The translations under genes and the position numbers were made by a program. From the NCBI GenBank assembly GCA_951802195.1, contig OX637621.1, forward strand, positions 1,488,001 through 1,552,000: 64,000 bases of DNA, given 5' to 3'. The notes under the pieces are model-generated. The model saw only the letters and a program-made list of their open reading frames with translations. It was not told the origin of the DNA and did no database searches. Source of the DNA: Tausonia pullulans. Lineage: Eukaryota; Basidiomycota; Tremellomycetes; Cystofilobasidiales; Mrakiaceae. Positions 11,503-22,500 of this stretch are shown here, one piece after another; positions within the stretch are counted from its first letter, which is position 1; each line of letters begins with the position of its first letter.

Positions 11503-13032
11503 ATGGACGCCCCAGATGAAGTCTCCAACACGGGTCGGTCCCTTGGTCCCATGCTCGCTTGCTCAGTCATTCCCTGCTGATCATCCTCTTCCACTTTCTC
11601 CCTCGTTATTCCCCAGGCGCGCTTTGGCAAGCCTTCTTCATGATTGCAAGCCCTTTGCTTCTTCACCCATACGGCTCCACGCTCTGACCAGGCGCCTGCT
11701 CACCCTCAGGTCGTCTCCGAGATTGGCGACAAAACGTTCCTCATCGCCGCCATCCTCGCCTCACGCCAGCCGAGGCTCACCGTCTTCGCCGGCGCCTTTG
11801 CCTCACTCGTTGTCATGTCAATCCTCTCGGCTGCCATGGGACGCGTCATTGGTCTTGTTCCCAAGGAATGGACCCAGTTTGCTGTGAGTATGGCTCCAGC
11901 TGGTTCCTTTTTGACGGCGCCTACAGAGCGAAAGAGACGGAGAAGACACAGACGGTCTGAGCGCGTGCATGTCGGCCCTTCCTTTGGGGAAGACGCGAGA
12001 GGCCATTGGACGGATGGGAGCTGCCTTGTCCTGGCATCTTTCTTTCCTTCTCATCGAGAAGGGGACTAGATGCTCGACCAAGCTGCTCGGCTTATCTTCT
12101 GTCGCTCGAAAAAGGCGAGAACTCAGAGACGCGTTTCGCCGACGAGGCTACCGCGTCGGCGTCGTCCCTCTCTATCCCTTTTGTCACATCTCCTCCTTCT
12201 CCTTCTCAGCTTGTCCCATCAACCAAGAGTCCTCTTGTCTTCTGTTCATCTCTGAACCTAATCACACCCGTTCTTACTCCAGGCCGCCGTTCTCTTCCTC
12301 ATCTTCGGTATCCGTATGCTCCAAGAGGGTCTGTCCATGTCCTCCTCCTCCGACAAGATGGCTGAGGAGATCCGCGAAGTCGAGGAGGAGCTTGCCACCT
12401 CTGGCAACAAGGACAACGTCCCCTTGTCCGACCTCGAGGAGGCTCGCTCCCGACCCGTTACCCCGCCGCCGTCGTCCTCGTCCTCGGGCATTGGCGCCAC
12501 GCTCGAGGTCGCGTCGGACAAGGCGAGGAGGGTGCTGTCGCTCGTGGCGAGCCCGGTGTTTGCGCAGGCGTTTGTTCTAACGTTCCTGGGCGAGTGGGGA
12601 GACCGAAGCCAAATCGCAACGATTGCACTTGCAGCGGCTCACGTAAGTCTGAGTTCAACCGTTTCCGACCTTGCAGTACTGCTAGATAGAATGCTTATCC
12701 TCCTTTGATTGACTGCCTTATCAGAACCTTTACATCATTGCCTTTGGCACCATCATTGGACATGGTCTCTGCACCGCCGGCGCTGTCATCGGTGGTCGCT
12801 GGCTCTCGACCAAGATCTCTGTCAAGTACAGTGAGTTGTCCCCACTCCCTCCTCCTCCTACCTCTTTCCTCTCTTTCGCACGCTCACTGCGAGCCTCTCA
12901 ACTTCCCTAGTCACCCTCATCGGCGCGGCTCTCTTCCTCCTCTTCTCGCTCCTTTACTTCCGCGAGGCATACGAGACGGCCTTCTACAGCGACTCGACAG
13001 CACCTGCAGCAGTCCTCGCCGCTCACCGGTAG
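11503..13032 (+). CDS. GDT1: Gdt1/TMEM165 family Golgi Ca2+/Mn2+ transporter
   Basis: A UPF0016 cation exchanger. In yeast Gdt1 brings Ca2+ and Mn2+ into the Golgi for glycosylation. Both hallmark motifs are present: SEIGDKT in the first half and GEWGDRSQ in the second. The protein is 273 residues with hydrophobic helices around each motif and an acidic, Ser-rich cytosolic loop between them (EEIREVEEELATSG and a poly-Ser run), the usual two-repeat layout. Exons are 11503-11533, 11617-11645, 11710-11883, 12283-12642, 12725-12830 and 12911-13032, all in phase, ending at TAG. The second intron (11646-11709) must use a GC donor (GCAAGC) for the FFMI-VVSEIGDKT junction to hold. The third intron is 399 nt, several times the local norm. 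There is no obvious N-terminal signal sequence, so membrane insertion probably relies on the first helix. Confidence 0.95.
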
Positions 13033-13617
13033 ACGCGATTCAGCTGATCAGCGTCTCGCCGAGGAAGCATGGTGTGTGATGGAGCTTTAGAAATACAGCG
13101 GCGCCTTTCAAGCGCGCGTCTTGCTGGGATAAAGGGGAAGAGGAGGAGGGGGGGTTGGAGAGGGGCTCATAGAGGTGAGAGGTGGTGGTAGTGGGGGTGG
13201 CGGAAGGGGGCCTCGCTTCCCCCTCGTTGTTGCATGTGTGTTAGCATCATGCCTCACCTTCTCATATTCGTTTTTTCCCAGATCTCTTTTCTCCCTCTCC
13301 CACATATAAATTGTATGCTCGCACATTCTTCAGGATTAAGACGTCGCAGAGCAAGAGACGAGACAGGACACCATTCATCGCTTCCCCTACGTCACTTTTT
13401 GGTACTACAAGAGAAACGAGCAGGGCCTCTTTATAGCCCTCAGGGTCTGGACCGATAGATTTTCGAACGAGCATAGAAAAAACGAGGAGAGAGAGAGGGA
13501 GAGTAGGAAAGGATAGGGTGTTCAAAGAAAGGGGAGAGGATGGGGTAGAGACCGCACGTGGTTGCGTGCGCGCATGCGCGAACGACGCGTCTGAACCCAG
13601 AGCTACCGCCCAACTGC
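13033..13617. other. Tail-to-tail intergenic region
   Basis: 585 bp between the 3' ends of GDT1 (plus) and the SmB gene (minus). It holds G-rich then A/G-rich sequence and no supported gene. Both 3' UTRs probably lie here. Confidence 0.5.
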
Positions 13618-15182
13618 TTATTGCGGGGGGCGGAAACCGGGAGGAGGGAAGCCCGGGGGAGCACCGGGGCTGAAGGAAGCAGGCCAGGGTATCGTTAGCG
13701 CGCAACAAGGAAGGCGGCCGGGGAGCGAGATACGCACAAGCCCATGGGAGGAGGCCTGAAGCCAGGGGGAGGAGCCGCAAAGCCAGGAGGCATCATGCCG
13801 GGCATGCCTGGGAAGCCCATCGGGGCGACACCAGGGGGAGGGCGAGCGTAGGGCATCGGGCGGGCGGCCATGGATGGAGGGATGCCTAGAGACACGCGTG
13901 AGCGTGCGCGCAGGTCGGTTAGCGACTGAACTGTGTGAATCCACGGAGAGCAGTAAGAGGGGAACACACCTCCACCAAGACCCATGCCACGTCCTGCAGG
14001 GAGGCCCTTTCCGGGTCCGGCGGCAAGCTGGTGGGGAGACGAAAGCACACAAGTAAGCAATCAACCAGCGCATCGCCATTTTCTAGCTTCTTCGGTGTAA
14101 GGAACTCACCGAGGCAGACTCCTCGGCCTCCTTCGGGGGAGGGCCCTCGATGCTGATCGAGACGACAGTCTCTCCACGGAGGATGACCAGGCCGAGCGTG
14201 CGCTTCATCTCCTGCGGCGCGGCGGGAGCGGCGTCCTCGCCCTTAGACTTCTTGGACTAACAGGTGAAAGTAGGGCAGGAAAGTCAGAGAGGTTGCCTAG
14301 TCGTCTTGGTTGAAAGGGATGTTGGCCGGAGGGTTAGGGCCTGGCACGCGAGCCAGAGGCGACGCGCGCGCGACCTCTCTACTGCCAGCACGCGTCTCGC
14401 CCCGTCGGCAAAGACGAGAAGCCAAACCCCCAACCTGAACCATCTTCCATGCCCAGTGTTCGCTCAAGACATCCAGAAGACCGTCCCCGGGCCTGAGAGG
14501 CACCTAAGGAGCTCGGCAGCGAGCGCGTCGATCTGTCCTCGCGTCTTTTCGCCGAGCGCGCTCGACTCGTTGCCCACGCTTCCGACACCCATCCACGACC
14601 ATCCTTAGCCCCAGGAAGAAGACTTCCGAGTCCCTTGAATGTGGGAAGAGACTCCTATAAGATGAATGCAGCAGCAGGGCGAGACGCACCTTGACCTTCC
14701 TAAACTCCTCGCACTCGGCGAGAACGAGGTTCATGTGCTTGTCGAACGCGAGCATCTGACCGATGAGATTCCGGCCGTCGTTGCTGAAGGCGAAGGGATT
14801 GAGAAGAAGAAAGAGAGAGTCAGAGGGCGAGCCAGACGAGGACTCAGTCAGATGAACACGACGACTACTAACAGGGTAACCTTGAGGCGGTAGTTGATGA
14901 GCGACATCATCTTGCCGCCCTTGTTCTTGGTGTTTCCGGCTAGAGGGAGAGAAGTATGGGAGATCAAATCAGTATGGAAACGATGACACGCGAGCCTGGC
15001 GAAGGGAGTCGCGCTGGGGAAAGCGGAGAAGGGTACAAACCCGGCTGTCGAGCGAGACGAGAGGGAGGGGCAGGCGTGACGGGGAAGAGGGTGAGAAGGG
15101 CGGGGAGTCAGCTTTGAGAGCTTGTAGGAAAGCATGGACGACTATTGATGGTTGGAGAAGGTGCAAGGGTGGGACGGACCAT
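13618..15182 (-). CDS. SMB1: Small nuclear ribonucleoprotein SmB
   Basis: Core Sm-ring protein B of the spliceosomal U1, U2, U4 and U5 snRNPs. Segments in order: [17 protein letters not shown]; Sm1 motif [20 protein letters not shown] followed by AECEEFRK; Sm2 motif [20 protein letters not shown]; then a Gly/Pro/Met-rich tail ([20 protein letters not shown]) ending [11 protein letters not shown] before TAA at 13618. The proline-rich tail with PPPGFRPP repeats is typical of SmB/SmB'. At least five introns are needed. The first exon is uncertain: an ATG at 15182 followed at once by GTCCGT fits a one-codon exon spliced to an AAG acceptor near 14922, but a different short first exon is possible. 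The gene is divergent from RHO3, 319 bp away. Confidence 0.9.
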
Positions 15183-15501
15183 GCTGGGCAGAACGGAGAT
15201 CGAGGTTGAAGGGAAGGGAGAGGGGAGCAAGGGTGGTGGTTGAACGCTGAAGAGAGCGAGAGAGGCCTTCCTCGTCTTGCCCTCACACCGCGCTCGCCTC
15301 GCGGAAAAAGGCGGGTTATAATTTGGGCTAATGAAGGCGGGAGACATTACAATATGGAGGACCCGCGCCTGCCTTCGCGTCCGCCCCCTCGCGCGCCGGC
15401 GGACCCATCGGCCACTTGTTGAGAGCACGGCCTCTTCCTCCCACTTCACCCAACAACCACCAACACCTCCACTCATCCGACCCTTCGCCGTCCGCCATCC
15501 C

Positions 15502-16958
15502 ATGAACTGCTTCTCTACACCAATCGCCTCAACATCGCGGCATATGCGCCCGGTGGGTCCTCTCGCTCGTCGAGGAGAGACGTACACGGGGACGACCGTC
15601 GACCAACCTGTCGAGCTGACCCCCTTTGATCGGCGGCGCGTCATTGCCTGCTCGCTCGCTCACGCTCAGATATCTCGCAAGCTGGTCGTTTTGGGCGATG
15701 GTCCGTCCCTTGAACCGGCCGTCCCAAATTTTGCTTCCCTCAGTCCGTTGACCCAGATTCTGTTGCTCTCCTATCCCCACAGGTGCGCGCGGTCCGCCTT
15801 TCCCGACTGTTGCCTGAGGCGCATGCCCATTGACGATACTGGCGCTCTCTCATCCTTTAGGCGCATGCGGCAAGACCTCCATGCTCACCGTCGTGAGTTC
15901 AGGCCGCTTGCATCAGGTCTGTCTTGCTCTCCTACTGAAAGACGAGTCACCAGTTCACACGAGGCTACTTCCCGACCGGTCTGTCCCGCTTGCTACCCCT
16001 GGCCGCGGTTGGCTCGCCCGCGCTGAGACTCTCTCTCTTGATCCTCAGAGTACGAGCCGACAGTCTTTGAGAACCATGTCGTCGACATTCGGCTTGATGG
16101 CCAGGTCGTCGAGTTATCTCTGTGGGACACGGTCAGTCTCGTTGCAGCCACCGGCCCAACCGCAGCGTGTCGTTGCTGACGTTCTGACCCCTTCAGGCTG
16201 GCCAAGAGGAGTTTGATCGGCTGAGGAGTCTCTCTTACGCGGACACACATGTGAGTCGAATAAACAAGATGGTGGTTGGCTTCCTTATGTTGTTGCTGAC
16301 CTGGCTCGTCTCTCCTGTCGTTGTGACGCCACAGGTCATCATGGTCTGCTTCTCGGTAGGTTGATCGCTTCCATCCATTGTGTTATTTGTTGCTGACCAG
16401 AATGCCTCCAGGTCGACAGGCCTGTTTCGCTAGAGAATGGTGAAAAAAGACCTGTTTCTTCAGGTTCCCTCGCACCCCTGTTTCTCAACCGACTCCGCTT
16501 CTCTCCTCCCTTCTCTGACCTACAGTTGAGACGAAGTGGATCCATGAGATCGTAGAGAACTGCCCCGGTGTGAAGATCGTTCTGGTCGGTACGTCCTCTC
16601 CGTCAGCTGCTCTCTCGTGCCCATCTCCGGGCGTTGACTTCTCCCCGCTACCTACCCCACCCCAGCCCTGAAATGCGACCTCCGGGACGACGAGCGTCTC
16701 CTAGTCAAGGGCATCATTCCCGTCTCCTACGAGGAAGGTCTTGAAGTTGCCAAGCGGATACACGCCTCTCGGTACCTCGAGTGCTCGGCGAAGCACAACC
16801 GTGGCGTAGGCGAGGCCCTTGAAGCGACTGCTACGGTCTCGCTCAGAGCGCGCGCCAGGGGTGGAGGGGAAAGCGACGGGAGGCAGAGGTTTAGTGGGGG
16901 GCTTGGGGGTCGTCATGATGAGAGAAAGGCTAGTCAGACGAGTTGTGTGGTAGGGTGA
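15502..16958 (+). CDS. RHO3: Rho3-like small GTPase
   Basis: A Rho-family GTPase closest in my reading to fungal Rho3, which acts in polarised secretion and actin organisation at the plasma membrane. All G boxes are present: G1 LGDGACGKTS, switch [17 protein letters not shown]3 [20 protein letters not shown]4 as ALKCDLRDD (Rho-type variant TKxD to LKCD), and G5 as ECSAKHN. The Rho insert region follows G4. The tail is CVVG, a CaaX-like box with an unusual Gly at the last position. Nine exons join in phase: 15502-, 15861-15892, 15954-15978, 16049-16131, 16197-16250, 16335-16355, 16412-16439, 16526-16588 and 16666-16958, two of them under 30 nt. The N-terminal extension before RKLVVLGDG is long (about 58 residues), so a later ATG at 15544 is also possible. 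Confidence 0.92.
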
Positions 16959-17561
16959 GGTTTACCTCGCAGTCTGTTCTTTCATCCCATTCTCTTCCCT
17001 TATCAATTGATTCCATCTTGCTTAGTGCTTGCTCTCATCTATACTACGTCACGTTTAGTTTCTCATGGTATACTCCGCTTTTCTATATTCGGTTCGAAGG
17101 CATCTTATAATCTTACCACTTGTCCATCCATCCATCTCGATGTATCAACGCAGCACCTAAATGGGCATAACATCTCCACCCTCTGGTGGTCCCGCAGATT
17201 TTAGAGCTGAGCCTGTATTCGGTCCCACCGTGGAAGAAGATGTGCTGGCACATTACTAGCAGCAGGAGCGAGCAGTGGTCTGTCTTGCGCGCGCGCATTC
17301 AAATTTCACTGCTCATCACGCTCAAAGAAACTTGTTTGAATGGCTTCTCCCAAATCAACGACGGAACCTTTACATCCAGATTCTCTTTGATGATTCAGAC
17401 GACCCTTCACGCTCTCCTCCGATCTCCCCGAGGTGTCAACGATTGAAGGAGGTCTGTGCCCGCAAGATTTCGGTGAGCGAGAACGCGCCAGACTCGCTCG
17501 CCGTCCTCCGTCCCCTCGAACTTCGACCTCTCTCGCTCTCACCCACCCCCAGACCCACACA
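16959..17561. other. Intergenic region
   Basis: 603 bp between RHO3 and RRS1, both on plus. AT-richer than its surroundings near 17000-17130, with no supported gene. The 70 bases before RRS1 are pyrimidine-rich, as expected for a start region here. Confidence 0.5.
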
Positions 17562-18960
17562 ATGGACGTCTCTGCTCAGCTCAAGGCGCACGCCGAGAAG
17601 TAGTTCGTCTGCGCTTCTTCTTACGACGCGTCTCGGAGCACTCGGACGCTGATGATGGGTCTGTCGTCTCGCCTGCCCAACAGCAAGGCCGTCGACAAGG
17701 AGGACGAGCTCGTCCACGTCGACGCCGGTCTCCTCACCGTCTACGACGCGAGCCCGATCCTTGAGGAGGAGTACAAGTGGGTATTCCCGCACGCCGACTG
17801 ACAGATGGACATGCAGTACAACTGACTCCCCACCCCCCGCGCGTCTCGCCTTGCTCCCCTCTCAGCATGGACCCGGAGGCATACATCGCCTCGCACGCCC
17901 TCCCGCCCTTGCAGACGCTCCTCAACCAGCTCTTCTCGTGCCCCACAGCCCGGACTGAGGCCGGTCCTCTCGCGACACTCCCGCCGGTCAAGACGATGCT
18001 TCCTCGTGAGAAGTCGCTGCCGAAGCCCAAGCCGCCGACCAAGTGGGAGCGGTTTGCGGCCGCCAAGGGCATTTCGCACTCGAAGAAGGACAAGATGGAG
18101 TGGGACGAGGACAGGCAGGAGTTTGTCGCCAGATGGGGAAGGGGGGGTCTCAACAAGAAGGTCGAGGAGCAGTGGATCACGGAGGTCAAGGTTGGACAGG
18201 GTGAGTGGCGGCTTCTCTCTCTGTCTCCGAAGCAAACAGTTTTTGTGCATTTGGTAGGCTCATAGTTCACGACTGACTCACGGATTGTCTTTTCGTCTTC
18301 CTCAGATGGCAAGGACGTCGACCCCGCCGTCACGGCGAAGGAGGCCCGCAAGGCTCGGACACAGAAGAACGTCAAGCAGCAGGAGGCCAATATCCGTGCG
18401 GCCGAGAAGCTCAACAAGCCCTCGTCTTCGTCTGCTGCCTCCTCATCCAATCCCTCCCGGTTCGCCAAGGCCGTCGCGTCGGCGGCGCCCATTCACGTCT
18501 CGGACACGGTCAAAGGAACCGGTCGGGCGTCCTCGGAGCGCAAGAAGGAGCTCGAGAGGCGCGCGCTGCTCGGCAAGATCTCAACAGGAAGCATGGGCAA
18601 GTTCGACAAGCGGCTCGAGGGGGACCCCAAGATCAAGGGAGCCAAGAGGAAGGTGAGAGGAGAGAGCGCGCTGTCGAAGCATCGATTGGAGCGACGCTGA
18701 ACTGACTTCCATCTTCGTCCTTGCCTGTCTGCCTTCCTGTCCAGTTCGAGCCGACGACCCAGTCACACAAGACGGAGAAGGAGCACTCCCTCAACATTCT
18801 GTCCTCGGCGCTTGGCCACCCGACGTCGGCCAAGCGCGCGCGTGCCGAGGGCCACGACGCCAACCCGGTCGTCAACGTCCGCAAGGCTATCCGGTTCGAG
18901 AACAAGCGCGAGTCTGCCAGTCGGGGGGGCAAGGGTCGGAGCAAGGGCCGGGGCAAGTAA
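17562..18960 (+). CDS. RRS1: Ribosome biogenesis regulatory protein Rrs1
   Basis: Rrs1 works with Rpf2 to load the 5S RNP (5S rRNA, uL5, uL18) on the pre-60S particle in the nucleolus. The protein begins MDVSAQLKAHAEKN. It contains the family core ELVHVDAGLLTVYDASPI, then LINQ-like LQTLLNQLFSCP, the strongly conserved LPREKSLPKPKPPTKWERFA followed by KGISHSKKDKMEWDEDRQEF, and GTGRASSERKKELERRALLG. The C-terminus is very basic and ends GKGRSKGRGK. Exons are 17562-17599, 17684-17776, 17866-18200, 18306-18652 and 18745-18960, all joining in phase. Length, about 342 residues, is near that of animal homologues and longer than yeast Rrs1 (203). Confidence 0.94.
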
Positions 18961-19565
18961 GCGGTTTCTTGTCCGGGGTGCAGGCGGAGGAGTGTCAGGG
19001 GATGGATCTGTTTGTGCTTCGATCGATCGATCTCGCGATCTCTAGAATTAGCCGTCTCGGTCCGTCGGGTTGCTGTTGCGCCTGAGCAGTTGTCCTAAAT
19101 CTGCAAGCAATGTGCAAGCCAGTAAGCGAAGATAAGCGCAGTATGAACAGGCAAGCGCATCAAGCTGCGCCCTCCACTCGTCCAATTTGTCTCCTCAAGC
19201 GGACGTCGTCATGGTCAGTCGAGCTGCCACTTCCCCCTGATGTTCAGTCGTCTTTGAATCGTTAGGCACTTGCCTTCTCGCGTTCCTGTTTGTACGATAT
19301 GAAGCTCGGCGGAGCCGAGAGAGCACGGAAGCCCGGCGCGGATCCACGGCGACGTGCTGCGAGCCGGCAGGGTGAGGAGCAGCACGCGGGCGCAACAAAG
19401 CGCCATGGCGGGGGGATAAGGCAAGGAGAGAGGACACCACGCGTCTACTGGCCAAATCCGCGGCCTCCTCCGGCCTTCTCTACCCTGGTCTCCCTCTCCT
19501 TTCATATCCCCACGGCCTCTCTATCTTTCGTTCCAAACCATCACCCTCACTGTCTGCTCAGTGTC
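18961..19565. other. Intergenic region
   Basis: 605 bp between RRS1 and the ABC transporter gene, both on plus. A frame is open through 19290-19565 into the transporter, but the family match and the first good ATG context begin at 19566. No other gene is supported. Confidence 0.5.
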
Positions 19566-22500
19566 ATGTCCTCCCTCGTCCTCTCGGATGAGTCCCGCGC
19601 CTGGGCCCGCATTGCCGCGTCCGCCGCGGTCCTAGGCCTCCCGCTCGTCTTCGCTCTGGTCCGCGCCATCACCCCGAGAGTCGTTAGCGAGACCCTCGCC
19701 GCCTGGATCGGCTCATTCCTCACCCTTAGCGAGCTGTACCCGTCGTCCTCCCAGGGCTCCGGGGGCGAGCGCAAGAAGGGCACGGCCTGGTGGAAGGCCA
19801 TACTCCTCTGCCTGTTCGCTACTGTCCAGTCGGCCGGGTGGATCGTGCTCGCTGGCTGGCACCTTGCGTTGGACTATGGGCTCACCGTTGTTTGGATGGA
19901 TGCCCTCCTCAGCGTGTTCTGGATATACGCCGCCCTTGTCCCCGTGCTCGAACCGAGGGAGTATCCCCGGCCCTCGCTTGTTCTCTTCTACTCCGTCAAC
20001 TTCTTCGCCTCAAGCCTTACCTTCCTCACCACCTTGTACCGGTACTCGCAACTCCCTCCGCTTCCCCATGAGCCGCTGCTCCCCAACTCGGTCATCATCA
20101 TTGAGAGCATCAGCCTCGGTGTCAGGTGAGTTATGAAGATTCTGAGCAAGCAGAAGGAGAAGGAGGCGTTGCTTGTCTAGCAAGACCAGTGACCGCCGGC
20201 GAGCGCGTGGAGATAGTTGATGTTGTCCGTTAGGCAGATCAAGACTGCTAACATCGCCATTCTTCATAGTTTGATTCTCATTGCCATCTCGCTGTCTATG
20301 GCTGCCCAGGTTGTCCCGGACGACTTCCTCGCTGAGAACGAGAAGGAGATCCGCGAGACGGGTAGCGTCGGCTCGTCACCCGAGGACTGGACCTCTGTTT
20401 GGGGTTGGATCACCTTCAACTGGTGCTCGCCGCTCATCAAGCGAGGTGCGCTTCGATTCAAAACTACAATATAGGACTACCTGTTTATGGCTGAATCTTT
20501 CATTGTCAATTCTGCAGGAAGCAAGGGCGAGCTGAAGGAGTCCGAGGTCCATACTCTCTCCCCGACACAGCGCTCTGCTGCACTCTACGCCAAATTCAAG
20601 GCCACTCCGGCTCGCAGTCTCTTGTTCCGATGTCTCAGTGGGTTCTTGTAACTTGTATTCATGCAGAAGAGGAGACGAGCGACCACTCACCGCCCTGGCT
20701 TCGTTGGCCACGCCCTTTTCAGAGACCAACGGCTTCGATCTCCTCCTCGACGCATTCCTCACTTGGATCTCCGTTGTTCTTGACTACGCCTCTCCCTACT
20801 TTATGAAGCAAATCCTCGACGCTCTTTTGGACCCGACGGACGAAAACATCGCCTCCGGCTTCGTCTACGCCTCGCTCGCTTTCCTCGGAACCATCCTCAA
20901 AGCCGAGTCCGATGTCAACCACCTCTGGTTCTCCCGCAGGGCTGCCGTCAGAGTGAAGAGCGAACTTACTTCCGCTATCTACGAGAAGGCCCTCAAGCGG
21001 AAGGATGCGTCTGGTGTGGGCGAGGGCAAGGGTGCCGCGGGGGTCGGCAAGATCGTCAAGTGGGTCCTCATCGTCGTCGCCGGCCGCGCTCCCCTTTGAC
21101 CACCTGCTGATTTTTCTTTCTCTTGTAGCCTCATGGCTGGCGACACTAACCGCATTTCCAATATGGTGTCTGGACTGTACATGCTATACAGCGCGCCACT
21201 CGCCATCGGTGTCTGCTGCACTTTCCTCTACTCGTCAGTTGAGGCTCTTAAGATGAGATCTTGCAGGAATGACGCCTTCTGACATTCCGTATCTTGTCGG
21301 TTCCCGCAGGCTGCTCTCCTGGTCGGCGTTCGCTGGCATCATTGCTATCGTGCTTGCCATGCCTCTTAACCATTATCTCTCCAGCCGCAACGTTGCCATC
21401 CGTGCGTAGCCCTCGACCTATACTTGTCTCTACGCTCTTGCGCTCTAGACTTACTAATCCAGAGCTCGCCGGTCTGACTCTCAGAGAAGCAACTACTCGC
21501 AGCGCGAGACAAGCGTCTCAACGTCATGAACGAACTCATCGGTGCGATCAAGTTCATCAAATTCTTCGCCTGGGAACGTCAGTGGACTGGCCGAGTCATT
21601 GAGGCCCGCGAAGAGGAGCTCCGGGTAATGATCAAGGACCGAATCAACGGCATCTACTTCTCCTTACTCGTACGTTCTTGACTGGTTCTCCTCCAGCGGG
21701 CCGCTAAGCATGCACGTTGTGACTGACTGACGTACAACCTCTCATAGTGGATGATCACGCCGATGGCCGTCACTATCCTGAGCTTCCTGTCCTATATTCA
21801 GCTTCAGGATGGCAAGCTCTCGGCCTCAACTGCCTTCACGGCTCTCTCGCTCTTCACAATGCTTCGTTCGTGCCTCCCTCTTTGCGCCTATGAAAACTGA
21901 AGCGCGCTTACTGACCAGATCTCTTTGGCAGGCGGTCCACTCAACGTCATCCCTATGTGCGCCATTCCGTCCTTTCATCCTCCTTGCAGCTCAACTGATT
22001 CATTGTCCCTCTATCCAGGTTCGTTGTCAATATCCTCCAGACGCACGTTGCCATCGTACGCATCGACGACTTCCTCAAGGGTGAGCATCCTTCGCGTGAA
22101 GTTGGCTTCTCTTGAGCATACTGCTGATATTATATCGCAGAGGATGAGGTGCCCACCTTCGTCTCGAGCCTCAAGATGGCCGAAGAGCCTGCCTCGGCGC
22201 GCAAAGCAACGGACGGCCGGATCGGCTTCATCGGCGCGTCGTTCAAGTGGAACTCCGGCAACGCACCTGCGGACAAGGACAAGAAGGACAATGATACGGT
22301 CAAGAAGAAGACCGACGATGACCCCAAGAAGAAGAAAGCCAATGGCGCCGAGAACGCGACGGCTGTCGCCGCCAACGGCCCCGACGAGGAGGACGGATCC
22401 GCCACCGAGCCAGCCGTCTTTGAGCTCCAAGATGTCAACTTTGTTTTCCCCTCCGGCGCGCTTACGGTGTGTCCGAGCTTCGGCTTCGACGTCCCCGGTG

